Positions 1-14,190 of a DNA stretch of 64,000 nt are shown here, one piece after another; the stretch's first letter is position 1, and each line of letters opens with the position of its first letter. The DNA lies in contig KV748181.1 in the NCBI GenBank assembly GCA_001692895.1, forward strand, positions 682,001 to 746,000, in the 5' to 3' direction. The position numbers were made by a program, and so were the translations under genes. The notes beneath the pieces are model-generated. The model had not been told where the DNA came from. It did not search any database and saw only the letters and a list, made by a program, of their open reading frames with translations. Origin of the DNA: Cenococcum geophilum 1.58. Lineage: Eukaryota > Ascomycota > Dothideomycetes > Gloniales > Gloniaceae.

Positions 1-3000
1 ATCTGTCTTAACTATAAATAGTTTCTCTATACCTTGTAAGAATGCTCTCTATTCCTTTAATACTATAACTATACCTAATAACTCCTTATTATAGATGTTA
101 TAGTTTAACTCTAGTGGTGTTATCTTCCGACTATAGTATGCCACTAGGTGCTATCTATCTTAATGCCTTTATATAAAGCACGCCCCTAGTATATAGTCTA
201 ATGCATTTATTTCTATAACCGTTTCTAGTCCTAGTTAATAGATCTTAAGAACTGGCTCCTAGGTGAATAACTCTTTAACTTTTTTAAAGAGTTCTCTTTA
301 CTCTTCCCCCTATGCCTATAGTTCTTCTTTCTTTGTTAACCGCGTAAATGGCTTAATATCCTTTAACTACTGCGCTATAAACCTTCTATAGTAATTGCAA
401 AACCCTAAGAACGATCTTAACTGTATAATGTTCTCTAGTTCCTACCAATTTACTATAGCCTCGATCTTTTTTAGATCTATGCTAAGTTAGCCTAGTTTGA
501 TAATAAATCTAATAAAATTGGTCTTTCTAGTAAAGAACTCGCATTTCTTAATTACTACTAGCATCTATTCTTTTTGTAGTCTCTTTAAAACCTATTTAAC
601 GTGTTCCCCGTGTTCTTCCTTAGTTATTAAGTAGATAATAATATCGTTGAGATATACTATAATAAATTTATCTAAGTATTCTCCTAATATATTATTAATA
701 CGCTTCTGAAACGTTACTAGTGCGTTTATAAGCCTAAATTATATAACTAATAGTTTATATAGTTCTTCCTTTAACCTAAAGGCTGCCTTTTATTTGTTAC
801 CTTCCTTAATCCTAATCTGATGGTACGCCCATCTTAGATCTATCTTTGTAAAAATTTGCGCATTGCCTATCCTGTCTTAGATTTCGCTAATTAAGGGTAA
901 AGGATACCTATCCTTCCTAGTAATGCTGTTTAACTATCTATAGTCGATATACAGCCTTAGTTTGCTATTCTTCTTTAGTACGAACAGTACTAGATAACCT
1001 GCTAATAACTACGATGGTCTAATATATCCCTTTCGTAGATTTTCCTAGATAAACTCTTTTAACGCTCTACCCTCTTCTTTAGTAAGCTTATAGATTGGAA
1101 AGAACTTTGGACTTATTCCTAGTTCCAACTCTATTTTATAATCCCATACTATATATTCTAACAGCTTTTCACTTTCCGGTAACCATAGTTTCTTACTATA
1201 CTTATGGTATCTTTTTAGTATATAGCTTAGTCCTTTTTCTATTTCTTCGTAGGTTGCTCCTACTTAGTACCATACCAACTTAGCTTATTATCGCATCTTA
1301 CGGCGTTAAGTATCTCTGATATCGACCTAACCTATAATCCAATTAATCCTTAGATTGTATTCCTATAACTAAGGCATACCTAATACTGCCTTATCCCGTC
1401 CTAATGGTAGGATATTAAAAAACATCTCGATTTGTCTTCCTTTAATAGTTATCTAAATAGGTCCTGTTTTAAGATTGATGATCCCTCCTCTATAGGTTAT
1501 TAGATCTCCTAAAATTATAACTAATAGGTAAGGTTACTCCTTTTATCTATAAGGTAGCCCCATTCTCTTAACTACTGCTAGTAAGATATAGTTTCGCGTT
1601 GCTCCACTATCTATTAGCGCTTCGAACTGCTAATCTTACTAATTAACTTATAAATTTAGATATTGTCCTTAAATTCCTTTAAGGGTCTAAGGCTCTACTA
1701 CTGGCTCCCTCTGGTCCTATAGGCCTTTACTTTTCCTAACTGTTGGCTGCTTAATCCTAGTATACTTAGCTCGCTCTTTAGCTAATACCTAGTTCGCTTT
1801 TTATCTTTAATATGCTATAAATACGTGTTCTTTAGGCATTCCTACCACTATCGTCCGTCTAAGTATTCTTCCGTAAGAAATCTTCCTAGTTAAAGTACTA
1901 AGCTTCCTTCCTCTTAGCTCTCTATTAGATGCTATTTATATATATATTTAGCATTCCTATACTATTGCTTATCCGTTATCTAGTACATCCTTATAAAATA
2001 TTTCCAATTCTTCTCTTTTGGATTCTTATGTATTTTATATATATCGTCTATATACGCAATCTATAATATCGTATAGTGTGCTAGGTGCTTTAGGTTAACT
2101 CTTAGCTCGTCTTCGTCCCTAAGTTTAAACCTTTATCGTGCTAATCTAAACGTTACGACTTTATTCGCAGGTACTAAGATATGTCTCTCGCTTCTCTAGT
2201 CCTCTAAACATTCCTCTAAATCCTTTAACGTTATAATTAAGGCTCCTTTAATATGCGTTATGGCCTTCTCTATAATTAGGTAGTTTTAGATAACTTTTTT
2301 ATCTAACCATATATAGAAATCTTCCCACTTATTATTGTGCCTTTGCCTATACCACTTTTAGTATAGCTGCTAGAGTATATACGGTCTATTTGTAAGGAAA
2401 TATCTCTTTATTGCTGCGTTATAACAGCCTTTAGTATATCGTTCCTTAAACCTAGTAGGAATCCCTAGATCCTCTTTATCTTCCAGTTTAGTAAGCTACT
2501 TGGCTCTTAGTGTGCCTACTCTTAGCCTATTAGTAATTCTTTATACTAGTACTCTGTCCTTTAACGTCCCAATATACTAGATCTTTTGTCTAGTTTCTAT
2601 TCTTACTACGCGATAATTCTTTACCTAAATTCTTCCATGGTTTCTTTTAGTTTGTGCCTGCGCTCTAATTCTTAAAGTCATCTTACTTCTTAATCCTAAT
2701 ATTAGCTTTTCAATCTTTAGTCCAAACACTTCGTTTAACTAGTAAATCCTCTAGGTCCATATATTTATCTCCTAGTTTAATTACTATTTATGCCGCAGAT
2801 TCTCTAATCTATAAAGAAGCCTCTTGCCTCTTATCTGTAGGTGTCCTAATTTGCACTCCAAATTCTTAACCCCTTAGGTTCTTTAATCCCGAGCTTGCTT
2901 CTAACCTAAGCTTAGCTCTAGCCTTAGTCTAACTAGGCTTACTTAGTATTCTTATCTCATCTTAAGAGTCTTAAATCTTACTTATCTTGTCTTAAGAATC

Positions 3001-5049
3001 TTGTACCTATAGGAACTTCTGTCCTAAGCTTATTCGTATGTTTTTAAACTAAGCTGCTGCTCTGCTCCATTGGTTATCGTCCGTTATAGGTCCTTAAGCT
3101 TACCTTATCTCGTTTTAAGAATCTTAGTTATCTCTTATCTCGCTATAAGAATCTTAAGCCTTTGGCCTTTTGCCTTTATTAAGTGCCGAAGTGGTTCGCT
3201 ATCCTACTTCTTTTATGTCTTGTAAAGCGATAGACATTGTATCTAATAGGGTTTTAATCCCTACTAATGTTCCCTATTCTATAGTGGAATTATTCTCTAC
3301 CTTTAGTATAACATCTCTAAGGTCTGCTTGCTCCTAGTAAGCGGCCCTTATTACCTTATCGTTACGGAATATTTCGCCTAGGTCAAATTTATCGTCCTTA
3401 ATATCCGATCTGTGAACTAGTTTATTAGTTCCTCTATATTCTATAGGTGCTAGCTCTTATAGCTAATAGCTTACACCATACTTAGCGTCCTTATAAATTT
3501 GGTATACGTTATTATAATAAAACGCAAAACTTCTAATTAAATACTCTTTTGTTCCTCGCAGTATATTATCGTCCCTTTATACGTATATATCGTCTACTAG
3601 TCTTATGCCTTTTACTATATAGTAACTCTACCCACTTCTATAGTCTCTAATGTAATGACCCTATTTTCCGCAATTTATATAAGCTCCTTCTTTAAACCAT
3701 TTCTCTTGTTATAGAGTCCGCCTAAATATCTTCTACTATTAAGATCCCTAATTCGGCCTCTGCTCCTTAGACCTTTAATTACTTAATCCTTATCCTCTAG
3801 GTTTCTATAGTTTGCTCCATCTCTTATAGGCTTCTTTAGTACTACTTAGGTCTATTAGCTCTGCGCTATACCATAATTTCTAACTTAGCTTTTGTTATTG
3901 CGTACTCTGCGCCTTATATAATTATAGAACTCTATCCTAGCCTCTCTTAGCCTATTCCCTTTAGTAGATCTAATTATTAATCTTAATTGCCTAATCTATT
4001 AGTTCCCTTAGGGTATCCGCATCTTCCATTAGGATAATCGCGTTCTGGACTTTAGCCTTAAGTCCCTATTTATACTATACTATAAGCGCCCTATTATTCC
4101 ACTTTACTTATATTGCTAGTATCTAGAACTATATTATATACTTAATTGCTAAAGTTTATTACACGAGGTTTTGGAGTTTTCTTTTTACTATAGTTATTTC
4201 TTCTGGGTCTCTAAATATCTACGTAAGTCGTTCTATGAATCCTTCCTAACTTAAGAATATAAATCGCACGTCTTAGTTAGTGGTNNTTATTCNGTTTACC
4301 TNTATCTCNGTAAGGTAAGNTTTAAACTACTTAAGTNCTTTNCCTNATAAGAATAGTCCTATATAGGCTATCCGATCCACAGGTATAGGTAACTTTACTC
4401 CCTCCTATGAGACCTTAAAGTGTATCTACGTAAGGAATCCTTTAAGCTTTAACCTCTCTCCTATAAATCTCTTAATTAATAGTAGCTTAATCTTTGCTGC
4501 TCCTATCCCGTTAAGTCTTTCTTCTAATATTATATTATTAGCTATTAGCTAGTTAACTATTTCCTATAGCTATCTAACCGTTATAGGTTGCTATAAGTTA
4601 GTATCCGCCATATTGGTGTTACCTCCTGTCCTTAAAGTAGTTGCTGCCGTTGATGGCGTTGTGGTGGCTGCTTTTGGTGGCATGTTGTTCGACTTCTTAT
4701 ATTAATACCGTAACTAGGTAGTAATTGTATAACGGAACCTTATAGCAAGAACTACGGTAGGCTTATTATTAGGCTAGGTGTGTAGGAAATGCAAGTATAA
4801 AAGTCAACAACGTAATAATAATTGGTGGAGTGGTTGCCTAATAGATTAACTCTAATTGTATTCTAAGAATTACTATAAAGAAGGAACTATTTAGGTAGGG
4901 ACTAAGGGTCCTTAAATACACAACCGTACTCCTATAAAATCCTTCTTATACGTGATGTATGTCTTATATATAAGGTACGTAAGTTCCTTTTATTCCTCTT
5001 ATTTAATACGTAGCACATTATATGACCTTAGTTACCATTCCTCGTTACA
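1..5049 (-). mobile_element. Ty3/gypsy LTR retrotransposon fossil, 5' half only
   Basis: The minus strand shows, from right to left, a gag start near 4682, a CCHC zinc-knuckle trace near 3640-3690, a protease-to-RT linker near 1380-1440 and a reverse transcriptase trace near 600-700 with a YLDD-like active-site context. The order gag-protease-RT with Ty3-type motifs identifies the superfamily. RNase H, integrase and the 3' LTR would lie left of base 1. The element is broken by very many stop codons and has RIP-like base composition, so it is old. A few ambiguous bases lie at about 4285-4345. Family assignment is by motif reading only. Confidence 0.75.
4726..5049 (-). repeat. Candidate 5' LTR of the left gypsy fossil
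   Basis: The stretch upstream of the gag start begins TGTATAACGG and ends CTCGTTACA on the plus strand, giving TG..CA borders and about 324 bp. Its partner LTR is outside the window, so the borders rest only on the terminal dinucleotides and on position upstream of gag. No TSD can be tested. Confidence 0.4.
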
Positions 5050-6099
5050 TAGTTCTATCGGCTCCATTCCGGACCGTGCCTAAATTAACCAACTAGCTTC
5101 TTCCGTCTCTTCTCCAAGTAATCATAACATTGTACTTAAAGCGTCCGTAACACTAAGCCGCTCCAAACCGTTGTCGCTATATACTCTACGCTAGCTACCT
5201 TAGCGGCGGCTAGATCCGCCAGTTGGCATCCTTCTCGAATAATAAACAATCAAGTCCTTACCTATCCCTCTAACTTACTCTCGGTCCATATGCCCAGCAC
5301 CTTACCTAGCTGCGACTCTAGAAGCATCCAGTACCCGCGCATTCCCCCAACGTTTAGCTCCGCTGTTATCCGCGAATGGCTTGCCGACCCGCTCACCTCG
5401 CCCTGTTTGTCCTAAAAACGCGCCTATAGCCCTTCCCAATAGGCACTATAACCTAAGCGATGTTAACCGCTCTGGCCTACGAATATAAACCGTCGCTTAC
5501 TATGGCGGAAGGATAATATGGAATAATGGCCCCTAACTAGGTAAGCTTAGCGTAGTAAAAACGACGTATATTAGATAAGGGCGATATAGAGGAGAATGCT
5601 ATCTTAGTAGATAACGTAATAATACTATTGCCCTATTCTCTATTTATTTAACACCGGCCTAAGCACCTCTATATAATTTAGGAAGTTTAAGTTAAAGCTA
5701 GTAATAAGTTTAGCTAAGACCTTATAGGTTAAACTAGTATTTATATATTAATTAGCAGCAATACTAAGGCTTTAACGCAATTTCTATATTACCTGCCCTT
5801 AACGTTAACCGTACGCTAAGGCTATTTAAATCTGCGAAAACCTTCTGCCTACGCCTACCTTATTTTTATAATTTAAGTAAAATATTTCACTAATACCTAA
5901 CTTCTAATTCTTCTCTTTAGCGAAGTTTTCTATGCTACCTAACTAACCTATTTATCGGCTTATTATTATCTAGATAGTTATTAGCGTCCCTATCCTCCTT
6001 TTAGCACTATATTTAGTAATCTAGCCTTTATAGAGGTCTAGGTTAGGTTAGATTAACTTTATAGAAGTTATAGAGCTTATATAGGCTATTTTTAAAGTT
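5050..6099. other. Spacer between gypsy and DUF3435 fossils
   Basis: Bases 5080-5500 are richer in GC than their surroundings and carry no open frame I can recognise; 5500-6100 return to TA-rich decay. This may be the terminal part of one of the two flanking elements. No terminal repeat was found. Confidence 0.3.
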
Positions 6100-9000
6100 A
6101 GCTATGTTATACTATTTTGGATTATTATTATAGCTAAGCCATTTTACGCGATATTTAAGCTTTCTCCTAAAGATACGGGCCCCTAGAACTTGCTTAACCT
6201 TATATTTATCTTCTTTATTCCCTTAGGTGGAAAGAGCCGGGTTAGACTAGGGGCGCGCCACTAGAGCGCTCTTATGCTAAAGTTTAGGCTATAACTCCTT
6301 ATAAAAGTTTATGCTCTAGAAATTATTATTTTACTTATTTACCTTAGCTTCTCTAGTTTCCAAAAATGTAATATCGTCTATTTATCTGTTAGAGTTTATA
6401 GGTAATTACTTTCTAGATAGTTAATCTTACTAATATATTCCTAATTTTTATTATTAGCTCTGTTACTAAGAGCATCTTTATTATTAAAACTATTCTTTAA
6501 TTCGCCACACTATAAGGACAGTAGCGTATTATTTTTACTTTTATTTTAATCTAATATAATTTCCGGGACTAGTAAGGAGCCTAAGTTAGTAAAAGACGGG
6601 GCTTTAACTAGAGTAGGACGGGATATTAACCTCTTCCCTTAGTTCTAAAATGTATTACTTTTATTAATAAATTTATATTTTAGATCTTCCATTTTCTGTT
6701 TTAATAACTACCTCCTACTAATATATGTCTGCTTGGCTAGTTTAGCTCTCCCTTTACCTACTAACCTAGACCTTTTAAGAGTACTCCTAAAATTAATATA
6801 ATGGACGTCTTTAAGATGAAACTGGAGCTCTCGTAATAATATAAATAACTCTCTATAATAGAGCTTATGTGGAGGGCATACTAGTAACTTAAAATCTTCG
6901 GAATACTAATTATAGATATAGTCTTTCTATTTAGCCGTCTTAGGAAACTACCGCATTTATATTTTAGGGGATAGGGACTTATTGCCTAAATAGTTGGGAC
7001 AGAACCCTAGAGCAGTAAGCGTTCCTTTATAGATTAGTAGGTTATACTATATAGGGATTATTTCGGGCTTATTTAAATAGGTTTAGTAATAAATATTCTA
7101 TTTCTCTTAGTTAATAAATTATCTACTATAAAGGAAGCAAAACTCTATAAACTTATAACTTTTCTTAAGCCACTTCCGATAGCAACTGTATATATATTTC
7201 CACTATATAGCAGCTAGCTAACTATTAAAAATTCTTTAATTAGACGCCATATTATAAATAATAGGTAGGGTTGCGTATCTATTAATCTTTTACGTAAAGC
7301 CTGTTTTTAAATAGTGGTATTTATTTAGCTTAAGACCCGGTTAAAATACTACTTCCTCTTTTTATAAATAGAGCTTAATTAGATCTTAGAGGACCGCCTT
7401 ACCTATATCGCTACATATAGTGGCCTTAATAAATATACTGGACGCTAGACGGTCGCGCACTAGTATAAGTTTACGCGCTTATTAGAATATAGTTCTGTAA
7501 CAGCTAGTATATTCTTTTATATAGGCGTTAACTTTACTTATAGGTTAAGTAGGCTATTCTCCCTAATACCTATAAAGCGCTTTTAAAATTAGCTTTTATT
7601 TCCAGGCCTATAACTCCTTACGTTTATTCTTTAATAGTATATTATCTAAAGAAAGATCCCTAAGTTTTGCTTTAATGTCTTTAAACTTAGCGCTCTACTT
7701 AAGCTTATACCGCTTTTCTACTGGTAGTAATTACTATAGCTTTGGGTTTTAAGTAATAAGCAAGGAACGGAAAAAGTCCGTAATATCCGTATAATAGTCT
7801 TTATTATAGAAGAAGGTTGCCTAACTATCTACTCCGGCATTATTAGCTGCGTAATAATTACGATATACCACTAGTTTACGCTATCCGCCCTATTTTATTC
7901 TTATATCCTATAAATAATTTCTATCTGTATATAGTATAAGTTAGGTATATAGAGTACTATAGAACAGTATACGTACCGGTAAGGATTAAACCCTCCACTC
8001 TAAAATTATATACTATTAGGGGTTCGTTATAGCCGGTATAAAAGCCCTATTTTTAAAGATATTAGCCGAATGCGCTTACGGTCTCTATCTTCCTATTACT
8101 TCCCTTAAAGAACGGCAGGTCCTAAACGCTTAGGTTTTAGTAGAGTTAAATTATTTACTTATTTTCTGGAGGTTCTAATGCTAGAACCTTGTTTATTAAC
8201 TTGTAATCTCTAAATATATTTCTTGCTATATACATAGCAACTATTATAAGTATTAGATTATAAAATAGCGGGTAAGTTTTAACACCTTTATATAACGCGT
8301 GCTCTAGTCTATTTCGCAATTAGCGTTAGGTATATACGTAATAAGGATTAATTTTACCTCTTATCTAGAGTAAACGTTATACACTTTACGTCTTGCTGGA
8401 GTTGTATAGCAAATTCTATGTTACCGTACTTATTGCGAAAGATAGCAAAGATTATGTCCTAACCCGTCGCTGTTAGTTTTATATAGGCTACTTTAAGACG
8501 GACTTACCTAAAAACGTAAGCCCCTACTAGATTTAAGGCGATATATAGATTCTATATATTCGCTAATTCTTAAAGTGCTAAAAACATAGGCCATAATAAG
8601 AGCCTATATCTTAACTCTATGCCGTGGCTTTAGAAGCACGAACTAATTGTTCTTCCACTACTATATTCTTAGGTGAAGAAAATGAATTTATAAGCTATAT
8701 CGCCGCAGTCTCTTTCTAAAGGGTAGCTTAAGGATATTGTACAGCTCGTACTTAATAAACTATCCTATATAATTAGTACTAATGCTATAAAACGCCTAGC
8801 TAGCCGCAGTAAACTCACATTTAAGGTGGACAGCGTCACGTTTGGGCTTATTACCTTTACCAGCTCCTTATTCTCCCCCTCTTTATTCTTCTCCTTATTT
8901 TCCTATTCCTCCTCTATCCTAGCTTGCCTTTAGCTAGTAGTAAAGTCTTTATAGTACTGGACTACAGTCTATAAGCCTGGCTTTTTATTACTATACTTAC

Positions 9001-9250
9001 CCTTAATTCCAAGCGCAATAGATATAACGTAGTCCTTAAATATCTTAATATTATTTAGACTTACTCCTAGATTTAACTTCTTATATCTAGTATTAAAAGT
9101 TTATATTAGTGAAGTGTGCTAGGCTCGGAGATACTATCGTAGACTTACTAATCCTATAGCGCTAACGCGCGCGCGTAGTTTTTCTTTGTCTTTAGCTAAA
9201 GTTCTTTTAGAACCTATTTTCTATTAATAACATCTTTCTTCTTCTCTATG
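6100..9250 (-). pseudogene. DUF3435 tyrosine-recombinase (captain-like) gene, decayed
   Basis: Conceptual reading of the minus strand shows the DUF3435 block order. Near 9050-8950 is the N-terminal segment containing KDYV and IALGIKGK. Near 8550-8600 is an EFAEYIES-like segment. Near 8270-8150 is a segment containing IFRDYKLINKVLALEPP. Near 8060-8000 is a PPIVYNFRVEGL segment in the place of the family's PTVHDIRAEAL. Near 7040-6990 is a C-terminal AYCSRVLSQLFRQ-like block. DUF3435 proteins are YR-type recombinases that include the captains of fungal Starship elements and Crypton-like stand-alone copies. Stops interrupt every block, consistent with RIP. Whether this was a Starship captain or a solitary element cannot be told: no cargo or terminal repeat was identified. 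Confidence 0.7.
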
Positions 9251-9659
9251 GCTGCGTTATTACTGGTACGGTATAAGAAGCTACGGTGTAAGAAATAGAA
9301 TAAGAAATAGCACGAAGTTTAAAAACTGATAGTGATGCTGCCAAGAAGACGGCAGCGTTGCAATAATGGCTGGGGTAGTTAAGTAGGTTTGACCCAGTAG
9401 CACGACCGTTCCTTTATAGTGCAAAGGTATAGCACAAGCTATCTTGCTAAGGAGAGACGGCGTTGGCGTCGTGGGACACTAGGGGGCGCATGGCGAGGGG
9501 GCCTATTTTGTCCCCAGTCCTTAGGGAACAATTCCGTCCCCCTTCCAAAACGCGCCCTAGAGCCCAAAACCTGCCTCCAAGCATCTCTCTCGTCTAGACT
9601 TAACAAATTCGTAAGGGTATGTCCGACTTATAAATGAGTATAATTGGCTGTTAGGGGGA
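9251..9659. other. Less-mutated spacer between two transposon fossils
   Basis: Bases 9330-9650 have near-normal composition (for example GGGGGCGCATGGCGAGGGG at about 9482) inside a TA-rich block. The only open stretch, 72 codons at 9419-9637, starts at a non-ATG codon and resembles no family I know. It may be unmutated flanking DNA or an element terminus. Confidence 0.3.
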
Positions 9660-12600
9660 GCGCAGGGCAACGTAACTAAGCAGCGAGTGAGCAGCCTAAG
9701 GGGTAGGTGAGCTGAGGGTGATTAGCACCTAAGTAAAGCAGCGCCGCTTACTAGCCATAGGAGGAAAGAGAGTGCTAGAGAAATTTAACTGTCTACCCGG
9801 TTAAGTATTAGGCCCTAGCTTTTATATATAATAAGAGCAAAAGCCAGAGTAATTAAAAATTAACGCTATAAGCAAGAGCCTTTTATACCCTCCTACTTAT
9901 AAAGCACGGAAAATATAGGGATAACTTTCTTACTATCCTGCTGAGTGAATAGGGCAGGTCCGTTATACCCATTTACTATAATTAGTAGTGACTAAGGCTA
10001 ATCCTTTTTAATATCCGCGTGTCCCTTCTATATAATATCTTTAACTATACTAGTAGTACTATTTACTAAGCCTAGTTCAACCTAGATATTCTATATTAGT
10101 ATTACTTTTACGCTAATATATAGGGCTAGATTCTCTATAGTATCGCACTAATTAGGAGTAACTTTCCGTATACCTACACTAGTATTAACTGACTTAATAG
10201 CCACTACTGGCTATAAAAGGTTGCGAAGCTAAATAGCGTTATACTTACCTATAATAGCGCGTATGCTATATAGCCGAATTGCGTTATTAAAGCCTATAAC
10301 CTTATTGGTGGATAGGCCCTACTTATACCTAGTTAAAAGAAGCTTCCAGATCGAATTACTTATAAAATTACTACGTAGCTCTGTAAGGGCGGTCCTAAAT
10401 ATAAAGCTTTTAGTGTTATTACCGCCCTGCCGTATAACTTAATCTAGGACAGCTGTTTAGTTAATCGCCTTATAGGCTCCCTTTTTATAGCTAGCGAGCT
10501 CTAACGGCCTAGTGGGTAGATTGCTATATAAGGCCGCCTAACCTATAGGGGGAAGCTAATGGAAATCGCCTACTAGCAAGATGTTTAAGCCTCTAAAGTA
10601 GTTGTTGTTACGCGTAGGGTAAATCTAACAGAGGTGGTAATTAATCTAGGCTAGATGTACTTACCCGATTATAGATTTCTTATTAAGGATAAGATAGTAA
10701 ATATCCTTAAAAGCTTATTATAGAGGCGTAAGACTAGCAGTAGGCAATTTCTTAAACGGACGATTTACTGGTAACCTTAATAGATTATATATAGTTCTGC
10801 CGTTAATATTAAAGGCAGCTACCCTAGTAGGGGCAGCTTAAGCTAATGGTAACGGCTTACTATTAGCCCTTACTATATCACAAAGCGTAGTAGAGAGGAT
10901 AGTAATAAAATGCGATTTACCGGTTCCTACCTCTCTATTAACGTTAATCCGAAGTAGGGGGGGGGCTAAGGCCCACTTGGATCTGCCTATAGTAATTAAC
11001 TATAATATTATAGATATAACGCTAACCTAGTTATAAAGAGGACGGAGTTGCTATTTAGGATAGGCGGCTCTACGGTAGAGGCTATAGCCATACTTTTTAC
11101 TAATAAGTCCTCTTATTAAGCTGCGGGTACGTACCCTAATACGTACTCTAGTTGTAGTTATAATTAAGCTCCCTATTACCAAGCCTATTATGATCTTTAA
11201 TTTTAACTCTGTTAGTATTTTAAACGCGGGTATATAGGGCCTTAAAGAACTGGTATAGCTCTAAGTCATCTACGAAATTACCCTTAAACTTATTAATATT
11301 AGCAGTTTTATAACCTTCCTCTAGTTTCCAATTATAAAAGTAGTTAGGCGGGTGCTAATAAGAGTTAACGTAAGCCTAATAGGAAACTATATAATTAGGG
11401 GCCCTAAATCTATTAGTATAAGTAGCTACTTCCTTATACTCCCTTTACGGGTGATAAAGAATAAGCTTTATATAGCAGAACTTAGGATACTATAGATAGG
11501 AAGGATCGCCTTTATATCGCGGAAAGTATAATATAACTTAAGGCCTTACTCTTAGCCGACGCTTATAAGTAGAGTAATTAAAATAGAGTAGAAAATTAAG
11601 GAAAGTAATATCCTCTACCCCATCTAGGCGGCGCTTATATTTCTTATAGTTAGACAGTCCGTGCCCTCTTAGTTACCTATCCTTAAGCTTATATATAGCA
11701 CTCTAATTATCCTCCTAGTAGTAGTTTAAGGTTACTACATTCCTAGAGCCTTTATAAAGGGGAATGTTAAGAAGCAGATAGTATACCTCCTGCGCTAACT
11801 AATCGCGTTTAGTAATAAGCTTATTTATAAACCTAGCCACTACCAAACTAAAGGCATAAAGGCTATTAGCGTGCGGCTATACTAATTAGAGTAGCTCCTA
11901 GTAGGAGGTTAACTTCTTCTCTTCCTTACTGTAATATTTACCTATATAGTTAACTATTACTAATATACTTATAGCGGGTAACGTATTAATATTCACCATC
12001 CACGCCAATATTATAGCTACGTTGTAACCATTAAGAAGCTTATTATTACGCTATAGATAGAACGTTTAGTAATATAGATTTTAATCCTTTAATACAGCGG
12101 CCTTATTATAGAGAGAGCGTAGAAAATAAAAGCGGTACTCCTTTACTCTAATAGAGCCTTTCTTTAATCTTAAGCAGTAAAATTTAGTGCAATTATGGTG
12201 CTGTTAAAATCAATTAAGGTAGGCAGTAAGAAGCTTACTAGTATTAAGCTATTCTTTATAGCTAAGAGCAGAAGGATATTAAAGATCAGGAGGCCTAGAT
12301 TAATTAAGATTAATTATAGATATAAAAGTAGTCTAATACTTAGTAAAAGCCGCCCTTAACTTATTAGCTAACGGATCTAGCCTTAGGGCTGTTAAACTCT
12401 ATAAGAAGCTATATATATAGCCGCTACCTTATACCTACCACTTATATTAGGACTAAAAGTCAGTGCCATTAAATAGGCCTATAAGTACGTGCTTCCTAAA
12501 CAGATTAAAGCGGCGATATAGCTAGTAAGCAGCAATATGCGGATTATTATTAAGATTTTAAGAAGTAATCCAGTAGCGCTAAGCCTTATTAGCAGCCGTA

Positions 12601-13974
12601 TATTTATTAAATAAAGGTATATAAAAGTGTAGATTATACTAATATAGATTAGTAGCGCTAAGTATAAAGAATAGAGACCCGCTTTTAATATTTTTAGTAT
12701 AAGCTATAAGCTTATTTCTCTTCTACCTCCAGTAAGGTCTAGTGCCCTTAAGGTTTTATACATGCTGTAAAATCTTATTTAGTAACTAGCTACCCCTATT
12801 ACTATTTATAAGATTACTAAGCTTATCTAAAGATAGACTATTCTTATTTAATTAACCGTAAAGGAAGTAGGTGGCGCTAAGGGCTTGCTCTCTTATAATC
12901 TAATTAAACATATAGTAGCGAAATAAGGGGTAGCGGCTAAACCGACCGTCCTAATACTTAAGCATATGCTTGGCGTACGCAGCCAGGGTAACTATACGGC
13001 TTTATAGCATATTAAAATCGGCTTTACCATAAGGAAATAGAGTAGGAAAGGCGCCGCGCATAATAAAACTAGCTAATCGCTTAGAGAGAGGTGTCTATTA
13101 CATAGTAAGAACCTCTAGGCCCGCTCGTAGGTCTTATTAGTATTAAACCTTACAACCTAAAAGCTTTAATTTATTAAGGTTAGGTACTAGATTAGGAACT
13201 AAAGTATCCAGTATATTGTTATTAAATTCGCCGTCTAGTATATTACTGCTAAGCTTGGTAGGTAGAGAATTAATAGTAGAAGGATGTTGTATAGGAGCAG
13301 TAGGGTAAGCCATTAGGCCACTAGAATTAGACTTTAACTTATTAATATAAGGTAGCTAATCTAATATAAAACTATTTTTGGGTAGGCTAGTAAGCTAAAT
13401 GCTATATATTTTAACATTATAATAATTAGGATAATTAACCTTTAGAAAGTAAAGCTACTATATTATAGCAGAGCGCCTTATAGCATACCGCTTAGTAAAC
13501 CACTAACTTAGATATTAGCCACCCTCTACTACCGTAGGCCTTACGACCAGTATATTAAGTTTAGTAGGTAGCCATAGTAGCTGCCTCTAAGTCTTTAATA
13601 TGTTCTGGCTAAAGTAGTAAATATAGCCAGTATAGCGATATTACTAGCCGCGTATACGCACAACTTATAGGTAAACGTATACGCGCGTAATTAGAAGCTC
13701 CTCCACTACAGTAAGTATAAATAGGAAGCCAGGAATAGGCCCCAGATTAAGCCCGTTGCTTTTACCAAACAGGGGAAAAAGGGTTAGATCTTTAAGGCTA
13801 TTAGCGTCCTTAATGCAGGCTTTACATATACCTATATTATTACCCTCCGTAGCTAGGCCCATTTAAAACCACCGCTCCTTATAACAACTGCACGTCTCTA
13901 TACATTTAGCCTATAGTATACTCTTAAACTTCTTAATTCGCTCCCAATCAACAGCCAAAATAGGTAGTAGTGTG

Positions 13975-14115
13975 GCCGTAGTCGGAGCTTGCTATAAGGG
14001 AGCTTACTATAAGGGAGCTTGCCGTAAGGGAGCTTGCTATAAAGGAGTTTACCACAAGGGAGTTTACTGCGAGGGAGCTTACCGTGAGGGAGCTTGCCAT
14101 AAGGGAGCTTGCCGC
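13975..14115. repeat. 15-bp tandem repeat array in the Helitron 5' region
   Basis: About nine copies of a 15-bp unit close to GGGAGCTTGCYRTAA run head to tail. On the minus strand, the Helitron sense, the unit encodes a Leu-Pro-Tyr-x-Lys pentapeptide. Because 15 is a multiple of three the array stays in frame. On the plus strand it makes an open frame (13972-14283) with no other support. Confidence 0.8.
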
Positions 14116-14125
14116 AAAAAAGGTG

Positions 14126-14190
14126 GTATTAGTGGTAGAATAGGTATTAGAGGTAGAGTAGGTATTAGCAGTAGAGTAGGTATAGAAGCT
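14126..14190. repeat. Short degenerate tandem repeat (GGTATTAGNGGTAGAGTA-like)
   Basis: Three to four 18-21 bp units resembling GGTATTAGAGGTAGAGTA follow the 15-bp array directly. They lie inside the Helitron 5' region and probably belong to the same low-complexity stretch. Confidence 0.6.
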
